Below, in pieces: positions 48,362 through 57,205 of a stretch of 64,000 nucleotides of DNA. The stretch covers positions 310,001 to 374,000 of the forward strand of contig NZ_SNQG01000004.1 of NCBI RefSeq assembly GCF_004378255.1, read 5' to 3'. Both the position numbers and the translations under genes were made by a program. The DNA comes from Mucilaginibacter phyllosphaerae. GTDB lineage: Bacteria; Bacteroidota; Bacteroidia; Sphingobacteriales; Sphingobacteriaceae. The notes under the pieces were generated by a model. That model searched no databases, was not told where the DNA came from, and worked only from the letters and a program-made list of their open reading frames with translations. Each line of letters begins with the position of its first letter. Position 1 is the stretch's first letter.

Positions 48362-51300
48362 ATGATTATTTTTACAAATTTAACCTCCCCGAGGGGGGCC
48401 TGGCTTCGCCATTTCCTTTTTTTGATGTTATTCCTGTTCTGTTCAACTACAGGAATGAACACAGCCAGGGCAAATGGAAACAATATTAAACAAGCTTTTG
48501 AAGTATCCGGTAAAGTAACCGGCGACAACGGAGAAGCCTTAGTAGGCGTAACCGTAAGTGAAAAAGGCACAACCAACGGCGTTGCAACAGATGTAAACGG
48601 TAACTTTAAACTTAACGTAAGCAGCGGCAACGCCGTTTTAGTAGTTAAGTACATCGGTTACGTAACTAAAGAAGTGCCCGTAAACAGCACTGCTGTAGTA
48701 AATATTAAACTAACTGCCGATTCTAAAGCACTTAATGAAGTAGTGGTGGTGGCTTACGGCTCTCAACGGAAGGCAGATATAACAGGCGCGGTAACCACTA
48801 TTAAGGCAGCTGACGTTAAAGATCAGCCGGTAACACAATTTACACAAAGCATTCAGGGCCGCACGCCGGGTGTTTTGGTAAATCAAACTACGGGTGTACC
48901 GGGGCAGGGGATCTCTATCAGGATACGTGGTGCCGCATCTATTGGTGCAAGCGCCCAGCCTTTATATGTTGTGGATGGTGTGCCATTGGTTAGTGGTATT
49001 AATAATTTAAACCCTGCCGAAATAGAATCTTTTACGGTTTTAAAAGATGCCTCATCTACCGCATTATACGGATCAAGGGCTGCAAACGGTGTTATTATTA
49101 TCACTACTAAAAGCGGCAAACCGGGGCAAAGCAACTTAAGTTTTGATGCTTTTTACGGCATACAGAGCGTACCGCAAAAAGGGCGCCCGGATATGATGAA
49201 TGCGGAGGAATTTGCGCAGTACGAACAGGATGTTTTTAAAGAGAACGACAGGATAGATCGTTCAAAGGGCGGTGCAGGTATTGCTATGCCGGCAGAATAT
49301 CAAAATCCATCACAATATGCTGGTAAGGGTACCAATTGGTATAACGTATTACTTCGTAATGCCCCTATACAGAGTTACAATCTTTCGCTTACCAGCGGTA
49401 CGGAAAAATTAAGAACAGCTGCTACTATTGGTGTGCTTAACCAGGATGGTGTGCTTATTGCATCAAATTACAAACGGTACAGTGCAAGGGTAAACAGCGA
49501 TTATAAATTTAACGACAAATTATCTATAGGCCTGAATGTAGCCCCGACTTACGAAAAACTTGCAAACGGAAACACGGATGGTAATATTTTTGGCGGTGGT
49601 ATTCTTCAGAATGCCATAGCCAGTTCGCCTATATCGCCTTACATAAATCCTGATGGCTCGTTGCCGTTAACTTCGCAATCGCCGGGTTTATTTGGTAACC
49701 CAAACTGGTACCGGGTTGCAACGGAAGCAAAAAATAATACGCAAAAAGGCCGGCTTTTATCTAACGCATACGCAAACCTCGAAATTATAAAGGGTTTAAC
49801 TTTTAGGTCGTCCATCAACATCGACTATGTGAATGAGCAGAACCAGCAGTGGAACCCATCAACAACGGGTGGTTTATTTGCCCCTCCGCCAATTACGGCT
49901 AATGCAAGCAGCACCAGCAATATTTACTATTCGTGGCTGGCCGAAAATACATTGAACTATAAGCACTCTATAGGTGATCATAATTTTGATGTATTGGTTG
50001 GTTACACAGCGCAAAAATACCGTCAGGATTATAACCGCACATCAGGTTTTGGTTTCCCTAACGATGCCATATCATCCTTATCTGCTGCTACGCAGTTTAA
50101 TCCACCCGTATTTGATATACAGGAATGGTCGTTAGCATCATTTGTTTCCCGCTTAAATTATAACTATAAAAATAGGTACCTGCTTTCGGCATCGTTCAGA
50201 CGGGATGGGTCATCGCGTTTTGCGCCGAATGCAAAGTATGGTAATTTCCCGGCCATATCAGCCGGATGGAACATTTCTGAAGAAAAGTTCATGTCTGATG
50301 TTTCATTCATCTCTAACCTGAAATTACGGGCAGGTTACGGTTTAAACGGTAACTTTAATATCGGCAACTATGGTTATATACCGCGTACACAGATCACTAA
50401 TTATACCTTTGATGGTAGTTTAACACCTGGTACATCCATATCAAACATCGGTAACAAAGACCTTACCTGGGAAAAATCAAGACAGTTGGATCTTGGTTTG
50501 GATTTCAGCGCATTAAATGGCCGGATCTTTTTTACGTATGATTATTTTCATAAGATCACCACTGCAATGTTATATAACGTTGGTGTGCCGCTGGCTTCCG
50601 GTTTTTCTTCTATATCTGCTAATGTTGGCAAATTTCAGTTTCACGGGCACGAGTTTTCGATCAATAGCCAAAACCTGGTTGGTAGCCTTAAGTGGTCAAC
50701 GAATTTCAACATCAGTTTTGTACGGAGTAAGATCCTTGATTTAGGCCCCTATTCCAGAAACCTGCCAAGAGATCCTAATAGCGCCAATATCCAGATGATT
50801 GGCCAGCCACTGAGCGTTTTTTATGGCTATAAATTTATCGGTGTGTACAAAGATCAGCAGGATTTTGATAATTCGGCCAAGTATTTAGGTGCAGATTCTA
50901 AATCTGATGTGGGGACTGTTAAATATGCTGATATCAATGGCGATGGTGTAATTGATCTGAAAGACCAGACCGTAATTGGTAACCCTAATCCTGATTTTAC
51001 ATATGGTATGACTAATAGCCTGTCTTACAAAAACTTTGATTTCAGCACTACTATATCGGGTGCTTATGGCGGCGATCTTCAAAACCGCACTTTAGAATAC
51101 ATCCAAAATTTGGATGGTGTGTTTAATGTAACCAAAGATGTGGCAAACCGTTGGAAATCGCCTACAGACCCCGGCGACGGCGTACACCCAAGAATTGTAG
51201 TAGGTACTGCGTTGGCAAGGTACACCAACTCCCGCTGGGTAAGCGATGCCAGCTACCTTACGGTTAAGAACGTAACATTAGGTTACACTGTACCGATGAA

Positions 51301-51499
51301 TACCAATAATAGGTATATAAAAAGTGTAAGGCTTTATACCAGTGCACAGCAGCTATTTGTATTTACCAAGTACAGCGGTGCCAACCCGGAAGTAAGTGGC
51401 AACGAGGGTGGCAGCACACCTTTGGATATTGGTATCGATAATACTTCGTATCCGGTTCCCCGTACCATAAGTTTTGGTGTAAATGTTAATTTAAAATAA
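48362..51499 (+). CDS. SusC/RagA TonB-dependent transporter without STN domain
   Basis: A 1045-residue outer-membrane transporter. After an N-terminal signal region (HFLFLMLFLFCSTTG, then ARANG) it goes directly to a CarboxypepD_reg-like domain (GKVTGDNGEALVGVTVSEKG, about 50-120), plug (EVVVVAYGSQRKADITGAVT, GVPGQGISIRIRGAASIG) and barrel, ending TISFGVNVNLK. The lack of an STN domain agrees with the absence of a sigma/FecR pair here and with AraC control instead. SusD follows after 24 bases. Confidence 0.96.
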   Translation: MIIFTNLTSPRGAWLRHFLFLMLFLFCSTTGMNTARANGNNIKQAFEVSGKVTGDNGEALVGVTVSEKGTTNGVATDVNGNFKLNVSSGNAVLVVKYIGYVTKEVPVNSTAVVNIKLTADSKALNEVVVVAYGSQRKADITGAVTTIKAADVKDQPVTQFTQSIQGRTPGVLVNQTTGVPGQGISIRIRGAASIGASAQPLYVVDGVPLVSGINNLNPAEIESFTVLKDASSTALYGSRAANGVIIITTKSGKPGQSNLSFDAFYGIQSVPQKGRPDMMNAEEFAQYEQDVFKENDRIDRSKGGAGIAMPAEYQNPSQYAGKGTNWYNVLLRNAPIQSYNLSLTSGTEKLRTAATIGVLNQDGVLIASNYKRYSARVNSDYKFNDKLSIGLNVAPTYEKLANGNTDGNIFGGGILQNAIASSPISPYINPDGSLPLTSQSPGLFGNPNWYRVATEAKNNTQKGRLLSNAYANLEIIKGLTFRSSINIDYVNEQNQQWNPSTTGGLFAPPPITANASSTSNIYYSWLAENTLNYKHSIGDHNFDVLVGYTAQKYRQDYNRTSGFGFPNDAISSLSAATQFNPPVFDIQEWSLASFVSRLNYNYKNRYLLSASFRRDGSSRFAPNAKYGNFPAISAGWNISEEKFMSDVSFISNLKLRAGYGLNGNFNIGNYGYIPRTQITNYTFDGSLTPGTSISNIGNKDLTWEKSRQLDLGLDFSALNGRIFFTYDYFHKITTAMLYNVGVPLASGFSSISANVGKFQFHGHEFSINSQNLVGSLKWSTNFNISFVRSKILDLGPYSRNLPRDPNSANIQMIGQPLSVFYGYKFIGVYKDQQDFDNSAKYLGADSKSDVGTVKYADINGDGVIDLKDQTVIGNPNPDFTYGMTNSLSYKNFDFSTTISGAYGGDLQNRTLEYIQNLDGVFNVTKDVANRWKSPTDPGDGVHPRIVVGTALARYTNSRWVSDASYLTVKNVTLGYTVPMNTNNRYIKSVRLYTSAQQLFVFTKYSGANPEVSGNEGGSTPLDIGIDNTSYPVPRTISFGVNVNLK

Positions 51500-51523
51500 C
51501 AAAGATTTAATCAAATAATTATC

Positions 51524-53011
51524 ATGATTATGAGAGTCAGAATATTAATTACAGCCATAATTGCAGTAGGTTTATCTGCCTGCAAAAAAAGCTTTATAGA
51601 GTTGGCCCCTCAAACAGGGGTAACCGAGGTAACCTATTTTAAAACAGCGAGCGATTTTACGCAGGCTGTTGTAGGGGCATATGTACCTTTACGCAATGTG
51701 TACAACGATGCCTATGTTATGGGCGAAATGCGGTCAGACAATGCAACGTATTTTGCAAGTCCGGGTTTACAGGGCGGGCAATTTAGCGCTAAGTGGGATA
51801 TTTCGGGTTTTTTAGATATACCTATAAACATAAATGGCACAAACAAATATGCCAATTGTTATGTAGGTATAGCCAGAACCAATGCTATTTTAGACCGGAT
51901 AGATAATGCCGATGTAGACGCTACTGTAAAAGCCAATTTAAAAGGGCAGGCGCAGTTTTTGCGCGCCTTTTACTACTTTGAACTGGTGCAGTATTTTGGT
52001 GGTGTACCCTTACATTTAAAAGAAGTGGGCTCTAACGCAGAAGCTTATTTGCCGCGTTCGTCGGCTGATGATGTTTATAAACAGATCATAGCTGATGCTA
52101 CAAGTGCGGCAAGCTTATTGCCTGCACAGCAATCTACAAAGGGTATGGTTACCAAAGGCTCTGCTAAAACCTTACTGGGTTATGTTTATATGACCCAGAA
52201 AAAATACCCCGAAGCCGAAGTGGTACTTACAGATGTAACAGGCCTGGGATATAGTTTAGTGGCTAATTATGCAGATATATTTGCTAATAAAAATACACCC
52301 GAATCTATTTTTGAGATACAATACCTGGCTGGGCCGCAAGGGCAGCAAAACAACTTTGCATTTCAGTTTGCACCTAACGTTTCGGAAGTTAAGTACATCT
52401 TAGGGGTGGCAGGCGATAATAAAACAACAGGTGGCTGGAATAAACCCACACCTGATTTGATTGCCGCCTACGAAAACGGCGATACCCGTAAAGACGCATC
52501 CATCGCGTTTAGCTATCAAACAACAGATGCCAGCGGGAACGTGATCACTGTTAATGATACCTACTGTAAAAAATATACGCATCCGCCATATCTGTTTTTT
52601 AATAATGCAGGAGATGATTGGTTAGTTTACCGTTATGCCGATGTGTTGCTTTTGCTTGCAGAATGCCTGAATGAAGAAGGTAAATCAACCCAGGCCATAC
52701 CTTATCTTAACCAGGTAAGGGCACGTGCCGGTTTGGCGGCAACTACGGCATCCGGCCAGGGCGATCTGCGCATTGCTATTGCAAAAGAGCGCCGGGTTGA
52801 ACTTGCTTTTGAGAATCACCGCTGGTTGGATCTGGTGCGCACCGGCCAGGCTATAAGCGTAATGTCTGCTTTTGGTACAAAAATCAAAACGCAGTTATCC
52901 TATCTTCCTGCAAATGCCTACACGGATATCAGCAGCAAAAGATTGATCTTCCCGATACCACAGTCAGAAATTGACATCAACAAGCAATTAACACAAAACC
53001 CCGGTTATTAA
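51524..53011 (+). CDS. SusD/RagB family outer-membrane lipoprotein (third sugar locus)
   Basis: A 495-residue surface lipoprotein (lipobox LSAC, C20). It has the standard layout: VTYFKTASDFTQAVVGAYVPLRN, KGQAQFLRAFYYFELVQYFGGVPL, the TPR segment KTLLGYVYMTQKKYPEAEVVL and the end ERRVELAFENHRWLDLVRTG and LIFPIPQSEIDINKQLTQNPGY. It caps the preceding SusC. A second in-frame ATG at 51530 would shorten it by two residues. Confidence 0.96.
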   Translation: MIMRVRILITAIIAVGLSACKKSFIELAPQTGVTEVTYFKTASDFTQAVVGAYVPLRNVYNDAYVMGEMRSDNATYFASPGLQGGQFSAKWDISGFLDIPININGTNKYANCYVGIARTNAILDRIDNADVDATVKANLKGQAQFLRAFYYFELVQYFGGVPLHLKEVGSNAEAYLPRSSADDVYKQIIADATSAASLLPAQQSTKGMVTKGSAKTLLGYVYMTQKKYPEAEVVLTDVTGLGYSLVANYADIFANKNTPESIFEIQYLAGPQGQQNNFAFQFAPNVSEVKYILGVAGDNKTTGGWNKPTPDLIAAYENGDTRKDASIAFSYQTTDASGNVITVNDTYCKKYTHPPYLFFNNAGDDWLVYRYADVLLLLAECLNEEGKSTQAIPYLNQVRARAGLAATTASGQGDLRIAIAKERRVELAFENHRWLDLVRTGQAISVMSAFGTKIKTQLSYLPANAYTDISSKRLIFPIPQSEIDINKQLTQNPGY

Positions 53012-53048
53012 TCAAGCATGTAGCTGTTAAAATGGCATTATTGCCAGC

Positions 53049-53083
53049 AACCCTGTTAAACTAATGTTTAACAGGGTTTTTTT
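53049..53083 (+). terminator. Terminator after the third susD gene
   Basis: A perfect 13-base stem (53049-53061 with 53066-53078), loop TAAT, running into a T7 stretch. It separates SusC/SusD from the BNR gene, which may therefore have its own promoter. Confidence 0.9.
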
Positions 53084-53192
53084 ATTGAGTTTTTTTAATA
53101 ATAATGGTGTGTGGCTTTGGCATATAATAAAAAAGATGTAACACAAATGCTTTTGTTTTAAATTCAAATGCCAAAGATGTAAGTTAGCCCTT

Positions 53193-54233
53193 ATGTTAAA
53201 CATAAAAAATTTAGTTTTAAGTATTGCTGTTTTGTTTGTTGCCGTTGCGGCGGGGCTGTCACAAAATATCCGGGTGATCAACCGCGGATATATTTTTGAT
53301 AAAAGTGATTTCAAGGCATCACACGCATCTACTATTGTTCAATTGAATCATAAAAAGTTTATGGCTGCGTGGTTTGGTGGCGACCACGAAGGTAGTAGCG
53401 ATGTTTGCATCTGGGCATCGATACTTAAAAACAATAGTTGGGGCAAACCGGTAAAAATTGCCAAAGGCACCACTACGGATAACAAAACATACGCCTGTTG
53501 GAACCCCGTGTTATTTAAAGCACACAACGGTAAACTTTATCTTCATTACAAAGTGGGTATAAACCCCAGGGAATGGAAGGCGATGTACAAGGTGTCCGCA
53601 GATGAAGGTAAAACATGGTCGGCACTTACGGCATTGCCAGATGGTTTCCTGGGCCCTATAAAAAACAAGCCTGTACAGTTAAAAAACGGTACCATACTGT
53701 ATCCGTGCAGTGTAGAAAGCATAGATGAAAAAAGCTGGACTATCCATTTAGAAACAACAGACGCAAATATTAAAAACTGGAAAAGGATCAATATCAATTG
53801 CGATACTTTCCAGGTAATACAGCCCACCATTTTATTATATCCGCACAACAGGCTGCAACTGCTTGCCCGCAGCAAGCAGAATGTGATTGTGCAAAGCTGG
53901 TCGGCTGATGGTGGTAAAAGCTGGTCGAAGGTAACAGCCACATCTATACCTAACCCAAATTCGGGTATTGATGCAGTAACAACTGCAGGCGGGTTGCAAT
54001 TGCTTGTATATAACCCCTTAACATCCGGCAAAAACTGGTGGGAGGGAAGGTCTGTTTTAAAGTTGGCCTGCTCTCGTGATGGTATAACCTGGAAGGACCT
54101 TTTAACCTTTGAGGATCAAAAAACAGGCGAGTTTAGCTATCCGGCAATTATTTATGATAAAGCCGGATTTGTTTATGCTACCTGGACAGATAACCGTAAG
54201 AAAATAGCCTACATAAAGCTGGCTGTACAATAG
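53193..54233 (+). CDS. BNR/Asp-box sialidase-like secreted hydrolase
   Basis: A 346-residue protein with a signal peptide (IAVLFVAVAAGLSQ, cleavage near 24), so periplasmic or outer surface. It has a six-bladed BNR-type propeller: KFMAAWFGGDHEGSSDVCIW near the start, and Asp-box type repeats SADEGKTWS and SADGGKSWS, plus SRDGITWK. The class includes sialidases and also other exo-acting enzymes and lyase-like proteins, so the real substrate is not known. The arginine triad of GH33 was not confirmed. It completes the third sugar locus. Confidence 0.8.
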   Translation: MLNIKNLVLSIAVLFVAVAAGLSQNIRVINRGYIFDKSDFKASHASTIVQLNHKKFMAAWFGGDHEGSSDVCIWASILKNNSWGKPVKIAKGTTTDNKTYACWNPVLFKAHNGKLYLHYKVGINPREWKAMYKVSADEGKTWSALTALPDGFLGPIKNKPVQLKNGTILYPCSVESIDEKSWTIHLETTDANIKNWKRININCDTFQVIQPTILLYPHNRLQLLARSKQNVIVQSWSADGGKSWSKVTATSIPNPNSGIDAVTTAGGLQLLVYNPLTSGKNWWEGRSVLKLACSRDGITWKDLLTFEDQKTGEFSYPAIIYDKAGFVYATWTDNRKKIAYIKLAVQ

Positions 54234-54420
54234 CATACAATATAAATGCCGGAATCACTTACTGATGCGGACATTTACCGGAGATTATATTTATCAATAA
54301 CTACTATGTACTATTCTGGCTGCTTAAAGCCTTATTTGATGTTAAATAAAAAAATATTTTATGCTAAGTTTTTGCTAATGAATTGGTTAAACAAATGCCT
54401 GCAAATTCTTTTAAAAAAAG

Positions 54421-54451
54421 TTTGCACAGCTATGTAAAAAAGCTACCTTTG
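54421..54451 (+). promoter_or_regulatory. Promoter of tRNA-Pro
   Basis: -33 TTTG at 54421-54424 and -7 TACCTTTG at 54444-54451 are separated by 19 bases, a textbook Bacteroidota promoter. The tRNA begins 10 bases after it. Confidence 0.8.
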
Positions 54452-54461
54452 CAATCCCAAT

Positions 54462-54535
54462 CGGGATGTAGCGTAGCCCGGTATCGCGCCACATTTGGGA
54501 TGTGGAGGCCGCAGGTTCGAATCCTGCCATCCCGA
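54462..54535 (+). tRNA. tRNA-Pro (anticodon UGG)
   Basis: A 74-base cloverleaf. The acceptor stem is CGGGATG (54462-54468) with CATCCCG (54528-54534), the discriminator is A (54535), and the anticodon stem CCACA/TGTGG (54489-54493, 54501-54505) encloses the loop TTTGGGA, with anticodon TGG at 54496-54498. The T arm is GCAGGTTCGAATCCTGC. It decodes CCN codons. CCA is not encoded. A terminator follows. Confidence 0.98.
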
Positions 54536-54556
54536 CAACAAGCGATACCAGATCAA

Positions 54557-54595
54557 AACCCCTCTGAATTAAACTTCAGAGGGGTTCTTTTTTTT
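54557..54595 (+). terminator. Terminator after tRNA-Pro
   Basis: A 12-base stem AACCCCTCTGAA / TTCAGAGGGGTT (54557-54568 with 54575-54586), loop TTAAAC, followed by CT8. Confidence 0.9.
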
Positions 54596-54739
54596 GAAGT
54601 GTACGTATTATTGATCGTCCCTAATATTTTTTATATATTAAATATTTTTCAGGCTAATCAAATCAGATATAAGCTAAACATTAATGTTTACAAACCTATT
54701 GTGTTAAGCAAATTCCTCGTGCTTAACATAATGATAATA

Positions 54740-54769
54740 TTGAATTAATGTTTATGTAACTTACTTTTG
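54740..54769 (+). promoter_or_regulatory. Promoter of the Lys-rich protein gene
   Basis: -33 TTG at 54740-54742 and -7 TACTTTTG at 54762-54769 with 19 bases between. The ATG at 54790 is 20 bases beyond. Confidence 0.75.
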
Positions 54770-54789
54770 CAAATATCATAAACAGATAC

Positions 54790-55107
54790 ATGAAAAATAA
54801 ACTTAAGCCGCTTATTAAACAAGCAAAAAAAACTGCACAAAAGGCTATTCATCAAACCTTGGTTGCCCAGTTAAAAGAAACAACCGCAAAATTTGGTGCC
54901 GCATCTAAAAAATTAGATAAGAAAATAGAGAAAGAGGCTAAAAAGCTGGCCAAAAAATTTGCAAAAGATATTAAGGTAGATGAAGCCGTTTTAGTTAAAG
55001 AACCTAAAGCAGCGGATATGCCAAAAGCACCCGAGCCTGTAAAAGCAGAGAAACCGGCGACTGTTAAAACAGTTAAAAAGCCTGTTGCTAAAGTACCTGC
55101 ATCTTAG
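54790..55107 (+). CDS. Lys/Ala-rich histone H1-like basic protein
   Basis: A 105-residue, very basic protein. The first 70 residues form a Lys/Ala-rich helix-prone stretch (KQAKKTAQKAIHQTL, KKLDKKIEKEAKKLAKKFAK). The tail is Pro/Ala/Lys-rich (PKAPEPVKAEKPATVKTVKK), as in eukaryotic H1 and bacterial H1-like nucleoid proteins. It has no signal peptide. A role in DNA binding or compaction is likely but not proven; a simple disordered basic protein is the alternative. It has its own strong promoter and is convergent with the response-regulator gene 9 bases away. Confidence 0.75.
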   Translation: MKNKLKPLIKQAKKTAQKAIHQTLVAQLKETTAKFGAASKKLDKKIEKEAKKLAKKFAKDIKVDEAVLVKEPKAADMPKAPEPVKAEKPATVKTVKKPVAKVPAS

Positions 55108-55116
55108 TTATCATTC

Positions 55117-55770
55117 TTAAATCTTAATAAGCTCGTTTTTTAGGGCAGATATTACCAGTCCTGTTCTTGATTTTACCTCAAATTTCTGGAACAGGGCTTC
55201 ACGATAATTATCTATGGTGTGGGGGCTAAGGTTCATCATATCGGCAATTTGCTTATAGGTAAGATCCGAGCAGCATAGTTCTAAAAACTTCAGTTCGTTG
55301 TTGTTTAAGCCGATAGGTGTATTTTTAACAGGGTGGTTGTTTTGGATGTTACGCAGCAGCTTGCCGGATACAAGTTCGTTAATGTAAAATGATTGCGCTG
55401 CAATACCCTTGATAGCGCTTACCAGGTCGGCCGCCTTTGATTGTTTAAGCATATAACCCCCGGCCCCGCTTTTAAGCATCCCGATAATAGGTTTATCTTC
55501 TTCAAACATGCTTAAGGCAAGTACGTTAACTTGTGGGTGGTTTTCTTTCAGCCAGCGGGTAGTTTCGTATCCATCCATAATGGGCATGGTAATGTCCATT
55601 AAAATCACATCTGGTAATGCATTATCGCACAGTTTTTTTATCATATCTGCACCGTTATCCGCATCAAACAAAACATTAATTTCGTTAGATTCGGTTAGCA
55701 GATGCGCTAATCCCTGGCGGAACAGCGTGTGGTCGTCTACAATTGCAATGTTTACTTTAGGGGTTTGCAT
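55117..55770 (-). CDS. NarL/FixJ family response regulator
   Basis: A 217-residue two-component regulator. The receiver domain (about 5-125) has acidic pair VDDH (11-14), phospho-acceptor D59 (DVILMDITMP), and the conserved Lys region (SGAGGYMLKQSK). The C-terminal LuxR HTH (about 150-217) reads LNNNELKFLELCCSDLTYKQ and IADMMNLSPHTIDNYREALF. It begins 2 bases after the kinase stop, and together they form a cognate pair. Confidence 0.95.
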   Translation of the reverse strand: MQTPKVNIAIVDDHTLFRQGLAHLLTESNEINVLFDADNGADMIKKLCDNALPDVILMDITMPIMDGYETTRWLKENHPQVNVLALSMFEEDKPIIGMLKSGAGGYMLKQSKAADLVSAIKGIAAQSFYINELVSGKLLRNIQNNHPVKNTPIGLNNNELKFLELCCSDLTYKQIADMMNLSPHTIDNYREALFQKFEVKSRTGLVISALKNELIKI

Positions 55771-55772
55771 GG

Positions 55773-56561
55773 TTATTTGTACGGTACGGTTATAGTGATG
55801 GTTGTTCCTTTTTCCGGCGAAGATACAATAGCGGCATTACCGTTTATCATTGTACTTCGTTTAATAATATTATGCAGGCCCATGCCTGCTTTTCTGTTTA
55901 TAATTTCATCTACATTAAAACCTATGCCATTATCGGCTATCATCAGCTTAAAACTGTCAACCGCACCCTCTAAAGTAATGCTAATTTGGGTTGCCTTGGC
56001 ATGCTGAAGAATGTTGTTAATGATCTCTTGAAACAGGCGGAAAATAATGGTTTCTACGGAACTATCGCCAGTAAAAGGTATATTATTATGCTGCAGGGAT
56101 ATTTTAAACCTGTCTGATCGTTTGAGCCACTCCAGCTCAAATTCTATGGCTGCCCTTAAGCCGCGGCTCACAATTTCCTCGCCATGTAACAAACGCGACA
56201 ACGCCTTAACTTCTTTGATAGACCGCAGGGTAAGGTCTTCTACCAGGGCTATTTTTTCGGCCGTATTTTGGTTGTCGTTAAGGTTTATCGAACTCAAGGT
56301 AATGGTGGTTAAACTAAGCAGCTGGCCAATATTGTCATGCAGGTCATAAGCAACTGTTTTTAAGGTTTGCTCCTGTACCTCCATTTGTGTTCTTAAAAGT
56401 TCGGTTTCAAAGTTTTTTTGCAGCATAATAGTTTCCTCCTGATGGCTCTTTTTCCTGCGGTTGTATGATAATACATACAGGATAAGAAATAGCGGCGCAA
56501 TTAAAAATATGATGGATGTTAACCCAATAAGGGAGATGACTTCCTTTGACGATATCTGCAT
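55773..56561 (-). CDS. Sensor histidine kinase, HisKA_3 type, with a single short membrane segment
   Basis: A 262-residue kinase. One N-terminal membrane helix (LIGLTSIIFLIAPLFLILYVL, about 11-31), a coiled coil (about 40-70), the phospho-acceptor box VAYDLHDNIGQLLSL (His near 76) and a HATPase_c domain with LFQEIINNILQHAK (N box), MIADNGIGFN (G1) and GMGLHNI (G2). There is no room for a periplasmic sensor domain. The gene start overlaps the end of the upstream 7TM gene by 43 bases, so the two are made together. Confidence 0.93.
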   Translation of the reverse strand: MQISSKEVISLIGLTSIIFLIAPLFLILYVLSYNRRKKSHQEETIMLQKNFETELLRTQMEVQEQTLKTVAYDLHDNIGQLLSLTTITLSSINLNDNQNTAEKIALVEDLTLRSIKEVKALSRLLHGEEIVSRGLRAAIEFELEWLKRSDRFKISLQHNNIPFTGDSSVETIIFRLFQEIINNILQHAKATQISITLEGAVDSFKLMIADNGIGFNVDEIINRKAGMGLHNIIKRSTMINGNAAIVSSPEKGTTITITVPYK

Positions 56562-57202
56562 ATGAAAGCGTATGACCAGAAAATGTACAAGATAATATCT
56601 AAAATATTGAAAATTACGTACCGTATAGATCTGCTGAAGGTGATACGTTCATACAGCGCCAGATAATCTAAAAAATTATTGCAGGCGGTGCTTCCAAAGT
56701 AAAAGAAGAGCGTACCGCTGACCCACCAAAACGGGGCCGAAAAAGTAAGCGGTTCAAAATGTTCGTCCTTAAGTTTAAGGAAGTAAAAGTAAAGGCTGGC
56801 CAGCACAAATACTACCGACATAACAGACGCTGTAGTTGACACGAACCTGGAAAAATCATGATAAAGCAGATCTGTTACATACATCACCATAAAAATAGCA
56901 ACCCAGATATACAGCCACTTTATTTTATAATGGTAACTTTTGTACAGATAAAAAAAGAAATAGCTGGTAAAGCCGCATTCAAAAAGCACATAAACGTTAT
57001 AAATGCCATAATTTGATACGGCCATAAATTCGCGTATGTAAATACCTGCCAGCTCTGTACAGCAGGTTAGCAGTAAAAAAGGAATAAAGAGTTTCCAGGC
57101 AACGCTTTTTTCCCGGTAAAGAAAAATAAGCGCTGCCAGGAAACATAAAAACTCTGATGCTGTGTTAACAGTAACAAATATTTTTAAATTATTTAATATC
57201 AT
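56519..57202 (-). CDS. Seven-helix-type membrane protein upstream of the kinase
   Basis: A 227-residue polytopic membrane protein with about seven hydrophobic segments, including ASEFLCFLAALIFLYREK, FIPFLLLTCCTELAGIYI, VYVLFECGFTSYFFFYLY, WLYIWVAIFMVMYVTDLL and VMSVVFVLASLYFYFLKL. No enzymatic motif was seen. Its 3' end overlaps the kinase gene by 43 bases, and it follows the lipoprotein gene by 3 bases. The arrangement suggests a sensing or docking partner for the sensor-less kinase. Confidence 0.8.
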   Translation of the reverse strand: MILNNLKIFVTVNTASEFLCFLAALIFLYREKSVAWKLFIPFLLLTCCTELAGIYIREFMAVSNYGIYNVYVLFECGFTSYFFFYLYKSYHYKIKWLYIWVAIFMVMYVTDLLYHDFSRFVSTTASVMSVVFVLASLYFYFLKLKDEHFEPLTFSAPFWWVSGTLFFYFGSTACNNFLDYLALYERITFSRSIRYVIFNILDIILYIFWSYAFICRYRQRKSSPLLG

Positions 57203-57205
57203 TTT

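Noticed and set aside
53027..53314. Minus-strand frame over the BNR gene start
   Set aside because: It covers a terminator and the signal-peptide region of a clear gene; no homology recognised.
54383..54748. Open frame across tRNA-Pro
   Set aside because: It runs through the tRNA and its terminator.
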